NCBI GenBank assembly: GCA_037039685.1
Contig: JAWNGF010000007.1
Span: 2,170,001-2,234,000 of the forward strand
Length of the DNA: 64,000 nucleotides
Reading direction: 5' to 3'
Source: Ceratobasidium sp. AG-K
Lineage: Eukaryota > Basidiomycota > Agaricomycetes > Cantharellales > Ceratobasidiaceae
Positions 23,240-34,049 of this stretch are shown here, one piece after another; the stretch's first letter is position 1, and the number at the start of each line of letters is the position of its first letter. The notes under the pieces are model-generated. The model made no database searches, was not told the origin of the DNA, and saw nothing but the letters and a program-made list of their open reading frames with translations. A program made the position numbers and the translations under genes.

Positions 23240-25636
23240 ATGGCTAGAACGTTTATGTCCTTTGCGCTTGCAATGGTGCTTGTCCATACTGTTCGCAGCG
23301 AGACGCACCAGTCTCCGACGGAGTGCGCGGATGGGAGTATGACGTTGTATGTATTCAGCGCCTACTCCACTTGCCGACATTGCTGAGCCCCCCACTAGGT
23401 GGATGCAGAACAGCGACGGCAAGAACCCCTGCGAGCTTGTGCAAGATGTATTGCGCGTCTGTGACGCTTCGTATAAGCTCGATTTTCTCCCTCGAGGATA
23501 TACATGCGATAATGGCCCTGGATCGGCTCTCGCCCCGTGTTGCTGTGGAAGCCCAACATTTGCCCTCATGAGTGCATGCTGGTATGCGCCCTTTCTCATC
23601 AATAACTACGGATTTAGCTCACTTTTTTCAACTTATAAATTAGGTCCTGTCAATATAACATTACCTTTGACCTAGTTTCGACAACGTTCACGGGATTTGA
23701 GAAGAACTGCGAGACGCTCCCAGATCCAATCACGACGCAAGTGGCATTTATTTATTCCAAGGTTACACTATGCTAACAAGTCCACGCTTTATTCAGCTAT
23801 GACGCTAGCGTACGCAGCAACATCTTGGCCCTTAATCTCCCAGCTTGGTCCGAAGTAGAGCCACTGGCCGGGAAATGGGACTTTGCGGGTTTGTATTTGG
23901 CCGTGAGCGTGCTCGAAACGTGCTTCTGACGCTAGAACCCTAGGTGCCTGGAGAAACGCGACCCCCAATCCCACCACCACAGCGCCTGTCCCAACCGGAT
24001 ACCCCGTTCAGGTCAACTCGACTGGTATCTCGAAGGGGGCTTTGGCTGGTGAGTCTATTGCGACGGTGCGCCACATTGTCTGATAATTCCGCCTTCCATC
24101 TCACCTCACATCGGAATTTCTACGCTTCGATCAATGCATCTTTCGATCTCGGCGCATACACTAGGTGCGATAATCGGCGCGATCTTAGGCTCCAAGCTCC
24201 TATTCATGGCTGCTGGATATGTTTTTTACCGCTGGTGGAGGGGACAGCAGGAGGACCGCGACGACGAAAAGGGATACGCGCATCGGGTGTTTGGAGAACC
24301 AAGGCACGGACAGCGTGTGATCCCACGTTCTAGAAGGGGCAAGTCTGCTCGATCAAAATCGGAGTTTAGCTTATGGCATATTTACCTCGATGTATATTTT
24401 ACAGGTTCCCGCGGGCATGTGGACCTCGACGAAGACACAAACTCTCCGCGATGGCCGGGCGTACCGCCATATCTCCATCCCACCTCCTTCCACTCTCATT
24501 CTTCGAGGGGTAGCGATTCGCATCCGGAACAAGATGCGCAGCAGCCCTCTGGATCGCGTGCGTATGGTCCTGGCTGCTACTCCCAAGATGAGGAAGGCGG
24601 TGTAACGCCGTTCATAGTCGACCAACGCCCCGTGGAGAGCGAGAAATCGCGACAACGTCGACAATCAACTTCACTTCGTGTGACAAACGACCATTCACAG
24701 TCCGGGGAAGAGGGGTCACCCCCAGCACCGCAGCCCGCTCTCCTCGCTCACGCCCACTCGGTTTCCTATGGCCCGACCTCGCCACGCACCTCTCGCCCTC
24801 TCATCAGCCCTGCCTCGCGTTCGAACTCGGCCTCGACGTCAAACATACACGGCCATTCGAGCTCATCTGCATCAACACGATATCAAGAAGACGATGCGGG
24901 TGTAAGCCTCGTCATTGAGTCAAGCGGGAGTGGGAGCCACGAAGCCGACGCCATCCGATGTGTCCCGCCTGCATATGTCGACTACCGTCAGGGATACTCG
25001 AGCGACAAACCCAAACCCAAGCCAATCCGACGACGGACTGAGAGTACGAGTGCGAATGGAGGAAGCAGTGGAGGTGGCGGAACTGGGGCAAGTGATAGCG
25101 CGAGTGCGACATATATTGGATCATCCGACGGTCCTTCCCGCGCGCCGAGCATTGACAAAAGTATCGACGCCGAGCCCGAGCGACATGAGGCGGATACTAT
25201 GGACGCCAAAACCATGACCGAAACGAACACTGTTCGCGAACCCGAACCTGACGAGCCTCGGGACCGAACGACGTCCGGAGATTCCGAAGGTGCATCGACT
25301 ATCAAGCCTCCCGAGCCCCCGATGGACGCAGAACGACCGGTCACCGCAGGCCGGAGCAGTACAACCGATATTGCTGCCCTCACCGCCGCTAACACGTCCG
25401 CCAACCGCGCGGGGACCGAACGCCCTGCCCCCACTTCTCATTCTTCGGCTCCCGCTGAAGCTGTTCTAGGTAGCTCTCCCGATAACGTTGGGGATAGCCA
25501 TTCCAGCTCGCATGATATTACATGGGCCCAGTCGAGCAATACAGATGCCACTTCAGGTGCGGGTGCGTGGAGCTGGGGGCGTGCGCTTGGTGTCTTTGGG
25601 TTAACAGGGGCTCCTGCTTCAGGCTCCAGCTCGTAG
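23240..25636 (+). CDS. Single-pass membrane protein A: secreted Cys-rich head, TM helix, long Ser-rich tail
   Basis: The product is not a named family to me. Six exons (23240-23346, 23399-23581, 23644-23736, 23797-23888, 23944-24048, 24165-25636) total 684 codons. Intron 3 uses a GC donor (gcaagt). Residues 1-20 (MARTFMSFALAMVLVHTVRS) are a signal peptide. The extracellular part has a Cys-rich block (NPCELVQDVLRVC, CCCGSPTFALMSACW, SCQYNITF) and a conserved segment LAGKWDFAGAWRNATP. A Thr/Pro stalk follows. The TM helix GAIIGAILGSKLLFMAAGYV is followed by a basic stop-transfer (YRWWRGQQ) and about 470 disordered Ser/Thr/Pro/Glu-rich residues. The layout suggests a surface sensor or anchor. 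Protein B at 30957-33913 is a paralogue in inverted orientation. The possibility of further introns in the tail remains. Confidence 0.8.
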
Positions 25637-28043
25637 CTCTGTGTCCTTCCAGCGAGAAAAGCGGCTCGCCGCCCAACGTTGTACATCTATCCCTGTGTTA
25701 TTATTTGCCGCATTGATATGTTTTGATTGTTACTTTTGGCACAATTTCGTTGTACCCCTGCCTCATCCTTTTTTTCATTTCTCACCCAGTGCTTGTTTCG
25801 CACACAGTCGTCTACATGGAAATTCGGAATTACATGTCTCGCACACTTTTGTTTTATGAATTTGCGGTATGAGCTTTCCTCATCGACATGATGCGCTTCG
25901 TTCCTATGGTCATTGGCCTTTATCTATCTGTGTAGCATAATTTGAAGTTTCCTATATCCTTGAGTCCGTTCGCACTCTTGCTGAATCTAAGATCGCCCAA
26001 AGTTTATGTATGCGCCCAGTTGTTTGGCTCAAGGACAACCCTTCGAAATCAGGCTTGTAGGCGTCAATCACCAAGGCTACAGACCTCGACTGTTCAACGT
26101 GGAGATAACCGTTTGATCGTGATCATGCGAACCTTTGTTTTATTACAAGTGCCCCAGATTCTTTGCCATTGAATCGCTTTTCGTCACGAGCTGGAATTTT
26201 GTCACTTGACTGAATAATCACCGCCTTAGTTGACATTTACATACATTCTGAGTGGCGTCCAAGTTCGCTTGAATGCATCTGGTAGGCAGCGCGACGCCAA
26301 CACGTCCGTACCGAATGTGGTGTACCTAAGTTGTGCATACAATTGAACAACAGTCGCAAAATGAAATCTCCCGCCCGCGGTGGAGCGGCAAACGTGTCCC
26401 CGGGCTCTTGTTTTAGCTTTAAAATTCCGTGAGCCATCCATGGGATCGTGTACGCATATAGCTACTTCCCGCCAGAATCCGGGCGCCCAAATTGCTAGCA
26501 CCGGGTGGGTTCCACTCGCTCGCACTAATTGAACTAACTATTTCGGTACCTAAGGGCACGAGGCCAGTATCACCACTGGAGCAGTTTGACAGCACGGCAT
26601 ATTCGTATCTATGCAAACAATCGGGATTGAATCTTGGCTCCAGTTATACTTTCTCACTGCTTTACGGGGTTGAGACGGGAGTAATAGAATCGAGCTGTTC
26701 GCACCATTATTTCTACTGGCTCCATTCATTCAGTTCGCCCAATACAGAACATTCCAGGCAATGTTGCTCACCTAGAGGCGATTGATGCTGGGAGTCTCCG
26801 GACCCCCTCAGGGAGTGTAACCTACCTCCTTGTCAGCGTGCCATCCAGAGACAACGCAAGGTTGGCACCTAACAGACAAAGCACCAAACGATCAAACTTT
26901 AATGCGAGGTTCGAACCATGCTTATCCTGCTCTACGACGAGCTATTCGCTACTAGAATGTTCTACGTGTCCTGTCAATAATTCTCAAGTATTCCGTCCAT
27001 TCATCTCTTGTATAGGTCGATGGGCAAGTGCTTTTCAAGCGCATACAAGATCCCTTGGTTTCAGTGCCGCCGTTGGGATACACGGAAACGGAATAACGAG
27101 GGTTCCCATCGTGTTGTCACCACTACGTCAGTAAAATAAGCAAGAGGGGCGGTAGGACAGATAGGCATCAACGAGGTCGCGAGCATTATTATAATACACC
27201 GTAACCCCAACTCTGAAAGGGGTCAAACTTTGCCCAATGATCAATCTGGTCCTGAGCTATTGGCGGATATGGAGGTGGTCTGAATACTATGGGAACGGGT
27301 TGTATAGACTCGGTAAATACATATAGAAAGAGGAGGGAAACGGGGTCGAGAGAGAGGATGAGAGGGGGTCGAGGCCAAAACAGGAAGTGGTGTGTGGGGA
27401 ACCCAGGGTCGTCGAAGACGACTCGGGGGTGCACCAGGGACGCCCGTGAGCAGAGCTCGGGAGGGTGGGCGGGCGAAAAAGAAAAGAGGGGCAAGGAAAG
27501 GAGTAGATACGAGATGGGATGAATGGTATGGAGATGCGGTCGGCGCGAGTGTGGTCGAGAGTGAGAGGTGGTGAGTCGCGTGAGTTGTGTGTATGCACCG
27601 ACCGCCATGAGGGGCACGGACCGGAACTAATTCCGTTACCTCCTCAGGCTGCGTCACGGAATGTCACTTAACGACCACTCAATAATAATTAAGTCGGCTG
27701 GTAGCTCTCACTTCAGCTAAATGGCATTGAACAAAGCAAAGTAGAGTCAAGGGAGCTGTTCAACGCTTTATTATAGATCGCAATTCAAGAGATCTGCCAT
27801 TCCAACCTGAAACCGCGCATGTTCATGTTCTGGCGGGATCTTAAGCACGAGCACTTGATATTAACAGAGAACCTAGAGAAACAAACGAGTACCCTGAAAG
27901 CACTAATATTATACTCAGAACGGAACGATATGCGGCTGTTTGAACGAAATGAATAAGCTACTGAAATGAGTGAGGGTATACCATATGTGCCCGGTATCAA
28001 CGCTTACAATATATGGCGCGTCATTCGATAGGGCGAGACCGGA
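25637..28043. other. Intergenic, with a purine-biased island at ~27325-27575
   Basis: No gene recognised in 2.4 kb. At 27325-27575 the plus strand is strikingly G/A-rich (runs such as gagagagaggatgagagggg), so all minus-strand frames stay open and give Pro/Ser/Leu-rich pseudo-ORFs at 27189-27657. I regard those ORFs as composition artefacts. The rest is AT-richer and featureless. Confidence 0.5.
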
Positions 28044-28616
28044 TCAATCGCCCCAAATTTTAGCCCGCTTTGCCTGGTGCTCCTCCCACTTCTTCATGTA
28101 TCCGCGATCGTCAACCTTGGCTGGGTCGGTCGTATGCCGGGTTCTGTAACAAACGTATCGCTCTAGACTTTCATCACTGTCTTCGTCGTACACTTCCTCG
28201 CAGCACGGGTAGATGACTAGATACCGCTCGACCCCGCTATCATAGTCGGAGTAGTCGTCAAAGTAACTGCCTTCATCATCGTAATCTTCAGGATCAGCGC
28301 AGTGCTCGACTTGGCACGACCTATCGGCGTTTTGAGCCTCGATATACTGTTTGTCGCATCGCAAGCACGTTTTCTTATCAAGGGCCTTAGGGAAGAGTGG
28401 GCTGAGAAGCTTCGTGACCGCCTGGATTTCACCGGGCGTCGCAGTTTGGACAGCAGTTTGGAGAACTTGCGAGAGCTCCACAGGGTGAGTCTTGGAAAGC
28501 ACATAGCTCAAGGTCCGTCCGCCTCGGATAAGCGTGTTGCTGGATCCAACGGAAGGAGAAGCCGTTGGGCTACTAATTGTGCTCGCCGTCCCGGGGGCCT
28601 GTCGCTTGCGTGACAC
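28044..28616 (-). CDS. Small Cys/His-rich protein, likely zinc-binding; 5' end unresolved
   Basis: A 190-codon frame ends at TGA 28046-28044. It has a basic/Ser-rich start, a helical middle, then CLRC...CQVEHC (C84, C87, C101, H105) and a second cluster around C138, C139, C156 and H161, separated by a very acidic stretch (DYDDEGSYFDDYSDYD). The Cys/His spacing fits zinc coordination, but I do not recognise the family. The open frame has no ATG: the upstream-most start-like codon is GTG at 28616. An acceptor (attattag) ends at 28621, so a short first exon probably lies upstream. No function is proposed. Confidence 0.6.
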   Translation of the reverse strand: MSRKRQAPGTASTISSPTASPSVGSSNTLIRGGRTLSYVLSKTHPVELSQVLQTAVQTATPGEIQAVTKLLSPLFPKALDKKTCLRCDKQYIEAQNADRSCQVEHCADPEDYDDEGSYFDDYSDYDSGVERYLVIYPCCEEVYDEDSDESLERYVCYRTRHTTDPAKVDDRGYMKKWEEHQAKRAKIWGD

Positions 28617-30956
28617 TTTCCTAATAATTCAGAACGGGTCAACAGGCGCGATCGTTAGGAAGCTCGGGAGTTTAGCCTAAAAGAGCCTACCGAGCAGCAT
28701 GAGGCATATTAGATGTTTATGTGCGTAAAAACTGAATTTGGGGGCGCGTCTTGGGGGTTGTGGTGGATGAGAGCCTAGGGGGCCAGGATCACGTGGGTCA
28801 TCAATAGGTAGGTTCTAGCAGCTCAAGGACGTCAGTTTGAGTGTTTCAGCCTGTTTTTGCTGAGGGCATGATAGAGTATATGCATGCCCACGCATCACAA
28901 AGTATTATATGCTGTGCGATTGGTGCTAAGACATGGGCTACAATTGCACGTATTCCATTTGCGATTTGGAAAGGCAGAATTTGGTGGCCTGGGTAAACAG
29001 GGCGCATTTACCAATTACTTGTGCCATTACATACCAGCATGGGTGAAATGATGATCACTCAACCGCCAAGAACAAAGTCTGATGACGCAAGTGACGATCG
29101 GGACCGAGGTTTCAGTTTCGGGTAGCACTTACACTTTTTGGCCGTTATCACAGAAGTTACAGGGGTGCACCAACGGAGCATCGATCAGTATCGCCCAGGT
29201 CTTGCGCGTGAGAGCCCCCCTTGAATCCTCCAGAGTGCGACTATTCATCCTCTCGGGCCGTTCCAACAACATATTGTTCCTACCCAATACCGTGTCCCGT
29301 CTGTCTTTGCGCGATAAAACCAAAGTACACACACACACACAGGTGGCGCATATATGCATCATATGGTCGGATAACATGTCACACCCTGAATCGCTTTACT
29401 TTCCACGTATTTCGTTCGTACGTAGCAAGTGTTCTCCGGCTTTCAGCTAGATAGATCGAGCCTGGGAAAGGAAGCATCACTGAATCTTGTTACAAATGCC
29501 CGGGCTGTGTTGGGGCTCGGGAGGCCGAGAACCGCATGGGCCTGGTTTGCCACTGCTCGGTGATGGGAGCCTCATTGTAGTGCCCCCAAAACCTACAGCT
29601 GGACGATAGGAAGCGTGGGATAATAACCAACGATCACCTCCTATATGATTAACAGCTGTCCGATGTTCAGGTCTGGCCGCATGTACCAGGGCGCACGAAG
29701 TAGGAAGATGTAGTCGCAATTGCGGCATTGGGTAGGATCAACAGTGCCCTGAGGTGTCGCGCGCACAGGCCAGCCGATTAGCCCTTGTTCCTAATTAAAA
29801 AAGAATTATGTACATACACTTGAAACGGTTGTCGGATACCTGTCCATAACCGCCGACCTGAGGGCCTAGAAGTGAGTGGTTCTAAAGCCATCTTAGCGCA
29901 TGCCCTAGAACGAAGCTTGTCAAGAGCCCCTGAGTCAGCCGGGAAGACATGAGGCTGTAGTAACTTGACATGCTCACCCTTCAGATATGTATCATTCAAT
30001 TAATGCAATCTCACCATTTACGCGGAGCCGAACAGTCTATTTTAGGCTATTGACTTTTCAGCCTGTTTCAGTTGCGGTCGTGTATAACCCCAACATTAAA
30101 TTTATGTCAAGTACTCAGAGATCAAGTTTGTCTCCACATACGGACCTCGTATAATTTATCCCAAGTAGGATAATTAATTAGATCATCTTGACCAATGACT
30201 CGTCTTGATCGAAATCCTTTTCATGATACCAAATGATCAACGCATTGCGTCACTTGATAGGCTCGCTATCTCCGGCCTCCGTAGGCTCACACTCTCGTAC
30301 GTGGCTTCTCAACGCCCCAGGGAAGAGTCCAGTCTGGATTCCTGAAGGGTTCCGTGAGGTGGCGTCTTACACGATCTAGGAAAACTCCTGAAAGCGAGGC
30401 TTGGAGCACGTAAAACGATGGTTGAATTACGGAGGATGGCGGAACGCGATTCAAGGAAGACTAGCCGTAATCAATTCCAAAACTCGCTACAAGGTTACAG
30501 GCTGATCGAGGCCCCAAGAAGGTGCTTTTCGAAGAGTTCCAACTGGTTCTCAACGGGGGCCGGGGGCCGAGGATCAAGAAGTGACCAGACGGGGCAAAAT
30601 CACACGACGATAAGCTCTCAGAGTATTGATTGCGGGATGTACTGATGAGTCTATACGAGTGGGTGTACAACCGGATGGTCACTAATCTACTTGCAAACGA
30701 AGGGGTCCGAACTGACGTGGGTAACCTTGAAAAAGAGGGTATCGATGAAGCTCAAAAAAACAAACGCGGACGCGCCGAGGTAGAGAAATATAGCAAGAGA
30801 GGGTTGAATAAATTTGGTTTGGATAAGACAATGCGAATAGTCCAAATCTGGAACGAGATATACAAGATGTATCAACGACAGCTAAAATATAGTCCAATAA
30901 CGAATGACATGTGACCAGTAAACCAAGATGAAGTAGCATGGGTTCCATGCATCCAT
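28617..30956. other. Intergenic, no gene supported
   Basis: 2.3 kb with only short ORFs on both strands (for example 30418-30645 and 30630-30914, the latter Lys/Glu-rich). None shows a recognisable domain or paired splice sites. It contains a small dinucleotide repeat at 29327-29341. Confidence 0.5.
29327..29341 (+). repeat. (AC)n microsatellite, 15 bp
   Basis: An uninterrupted acacac run of 15 bases in non-coding sequence. It is short and likely only of marker interest. Confidence 0.8.
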
Positions 30957-33913
30957 CTACTGATGTTGAATAGTCGAAGCCTCCTGGCTCGAATTCGACA
31001 ACCCCAACGCACCGAGCATCGCCTTTCCGTCTGCGCTATCGTACTCGTCCATGTCCAGTTCAGTAGTAGACACGGCCGTGGACGAATCATCCGCCATCGT
31101 CCCTTCGTCCCTGCTCGTTCGCGCACTATCGGTCGGAGGCACCGGATCAGTGATGAGTCGACCAGTCCCAACGAAACCCGTCGGCCGTCGAGCAGACTCC
31201 CACGTCTGAATCTCTCCAACGCTAATCGTACTATCGCCAGCCGACAGCGCCGTATCACGGGACAGCATGCTCAATCGATTATGAACCAAAGCAGGGTCCA
31301 AGAGATGGGTGGTGCTCGAATTTTCTTCAATGTACGCCGGGGGATGTGACGCGTGTGGATCAGCGGGAGTATCGGGCGAACTCTCGACGACAATCTGAAC
31401 GCCCGCGTCGACTTCTTGGCGATAGCTCGAGTCGCCCTGGCCGGACGTGCGATGCCCGAGCTCGCCCAGTCCAGAAGTGCGACTGCCCAACTCGGGAGTA
31501 CGGTGTGCCAATTCGGTGACAGAGGAGCCGTGTCCCTGGGCGGTATGATACGCCGAGGTAACATCGGAATAGTCCGAGCCGGTAGACGAGCGAGGTCCGT
31601 TGGTGTTGGAGTGTGAGGAGCCCGGCCGGCTGCGAAGAAGGACTTTGGGGAGACGTTGGTGCCATGCCGAGGGCGGAACCGCAGCGGGGGAGCCAGGGGC
31701 AGGAGAGGTGGGAGGGTTGGTTGAACTTCGGCCCGATGAACTTGGCCGGCTGTTGATCAACGTTCGGGCCCGCGCGAGCAGGCTGGGTTCGCGCGTAATG
31801 GGTCGGCGTGGTCGGGATCCACCACGGTCAGAGTCGGACTGGGCGTTGGTAACTCGAAGCGGGTTGCGTGCGGGTTTGGTAGGAGCTCCGCTGCCGAGAC
31901 CAGTATTCGACCGCGAACTCGTGGTGGTAGCAGGATGGGGAGTGGGAGTCGACGGCTCTTCGGGCCTCGCGTTCTCTTCATCATCGGGTGCCAGCACACG
32001 CTCCACATCATGCGACACCCTCGCCGACTGGGACCGTTGTCGAAGATGATGGTAGTTGGACCGTGTCTTGGACCCCGTCGCCTCTGCCGACTCGCGATCC
32101 TCGTCTCCCTCACTCAGACTAGCCTTGTGCGCAACGTCGCGGCTCCGACGACCCCACCCATCGCGACTAAACCTCCCGCCGTCACGGTCCTCGAGCCGGA
32201 CAAACCTGCCCACATCCCCGCTCCTCCGCGTAGAATCAAACGACCCATGACGAAGGCCCGACCGAACGCTCACGCGGTGCTCTTTCTTCCTCTCGGTGCT
32301 CATCCTCAAGTCGCTCAGCTGGCGGAAATGGCCCGAGACGGGGCGCGAACTGGGATGCGAGCCAGGGCCGTTGTATTGGCCTGAAATCGGACGCCTGGAG
32401 ACAAAGTCACCACTGCCGCTTGGTCGGTGATGGCTGACATGGCCAGAGATGGGCCTTCGGCGGCCTTGGTCTCGCTCGGGGTCATAGTCTCGGCTCATTC
32501 GATATGGGGGGTCTTGGTCGCGGCTAGGTCGGTACGGCGCGCCTTGGTCACGGCTAGCTCGGTAGGGAGGGTTTGGTCGGTAGTTGTCGTAGCCGTCGCG
32601 ACTCCTACGATATCCGTCGAGGTCTCGACTGGGCCGATACCCATCGTCGTATCGACTTGACCTATGCGCCAGATCCATGCTCTCCCGATGCGGAGAGTCG
32701 CACCTGGATGGTACCCCCGATACTGGCCATCCAAACTAGCATGCCGGGCCAGAGAAAATGGACTAGGAGGTTCACCCCACGTCTCGCGATACGACGGGCT
32801 GCGAGCACTCAGATGGACCGAGGCGGATCATACTCGTAATCAGACGGCTCCCGGCTTACGTCCGAGGCGTTCAGGTCGAGCGGCCTCAGGGACTCTGTTG
32901 GGAAATAAGCGTTCCATCAATTGTTCAAGAAGCAGAAGCATACCTCGTTGTGAGCTGAACCTCGGTTCAGGGTTGCGTGGGACATAGATGTACTCGCCGT
33001 CGAGATAGCCCATGTCTTTTCCGATGCGGACATCTTCCACAGGTCTGCGCTGCGACCGGCCAAACCGAGGCATCCTCCACAGATGATCGCAGCGAGGATG
33101 AACATGACCGCGGTACCGAACACAGAGCCAACGATGATCCGATGATCGCACCTGATGATAGACCAGCTGACGAGGAACCTGAAGTATCGGTGGGGGTGGG
33201 GAACGAGGTGGGAATGGGCGCAGCCGTCGTTGGAGCCGGAGGGAGTTGCGTTTCTCCAAGCGCCTGGAATAAAATGAGAATAAGCTCGAACAAGCGAGTG
33301 AAATGCACCTTCGAGGTCCCACTTTCCAGCTGACGGTTCGATCCTTGCCCAGAGCGGAATATCAATTTCATCGATGCGGGCCTTGATGTTGGGATCATAG
33401 CTGGGGCAAGGTTAGACTTGTAGGGGTGAATGTGGAGGAGACATACTCTCAGTGAGAGGATCAGGAATGGCCGCGCAGTTCTTTTCAAACGAAGTAAACG
33501 TTGTCGAGGTAGCCTCCATTGTATAGTTGTATTGACACGACCTATGCAACATCATTAACCGTCAATACATTTGAATGAATAGACTTACCAGCAAGCGCTG
33601 AACAACGCAAATGTGGGGCTCCCACAGCAACACGCGGCGGTGATCGACCCAGGAGAGTTGTCGCACATGTAGTTACTGGGCATCCAGTCCAGCAAATACG
33701 CAGGACTACATATTCGCATGACATCTTGTAGCACTCGACATGGCGACTGTCCGCGCGAGTTGGTCATCCAGCTGCAATACTATTAGCGAACCAAAATGAC
33801 TTCAACACAGTATAACGATACCCTTGTCATCAGCTGGATCATGGCTTTCATAGGGCCTGTTGGGCGAGGTGAGAGCTTGGGCCACCAACAGGAGCGGAAT
33901 GAGCACCAGGCAT
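30957..33913 (-). pseudogene. Paralogue B of membrane protein A, reading frame broken at several places
   Basis: B parallels A segment by segment: hydrophobic start (LVLIPLLLVAQALTS), NSRGQSPCRVLQDVMRIC, ACCCGSPTFALFSACW, SCQYNYTMEATSTTFTSFEK, SAGKWDLEGAWRNATP, a Thr/Pro stalk, TM helix (GSVFGTAVMFILAAIICGG), a membrane-proximal segment (DVRIGKDMGYLDGEYIYVPR), and a 573-residue Arg/Ser/Asp/Pro-rich tail (30957-32678) with RPSRD and RPISGH repeats. The segments do not connect in one frame. Breaks fall near 33905, 33441-33455, 33238-33250, 33130-33148, 33045-33066, 32808-32820 and 32696-32707. Either B is decaying or the assembly has indels here. The tail ORF itself is intact, and an alternative spliced gene model is possible. 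Confidence 0.65.
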
Positions 33914-34049
33914 GATTAGGTCCGTCAAGGGGGAGTAGTGGCTCAAGAATCCAGCGTCGCAACGACTTTTGTTAATCATTTGTGTCCGTTTAACACGACA
34001 ATACGCCACATAACTAAGGAATGTAATTAGGGTCTATTCTTACGAGCTT

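Noticed and set aside
26905..26925. gaggttcgaaccatgc resembling a tRNA T-arm
   Set aside because: No matching acceptor, D-arm or anticodon arm at the right distances.
27189..27657. Three overlapping minus-strand ORFs (103-142 codons)
   Set aside because: Explained by the purine-biased plus strand; products are Pro/Ser/Leu-rich in every frame with no conserved motif.
31271..32384. Additional open frames on both strands over the tail of protein B
   Set aside because: GC-rich repetitive composition keeps them open; only the 30957-32678 frame carries segments matching protein A.
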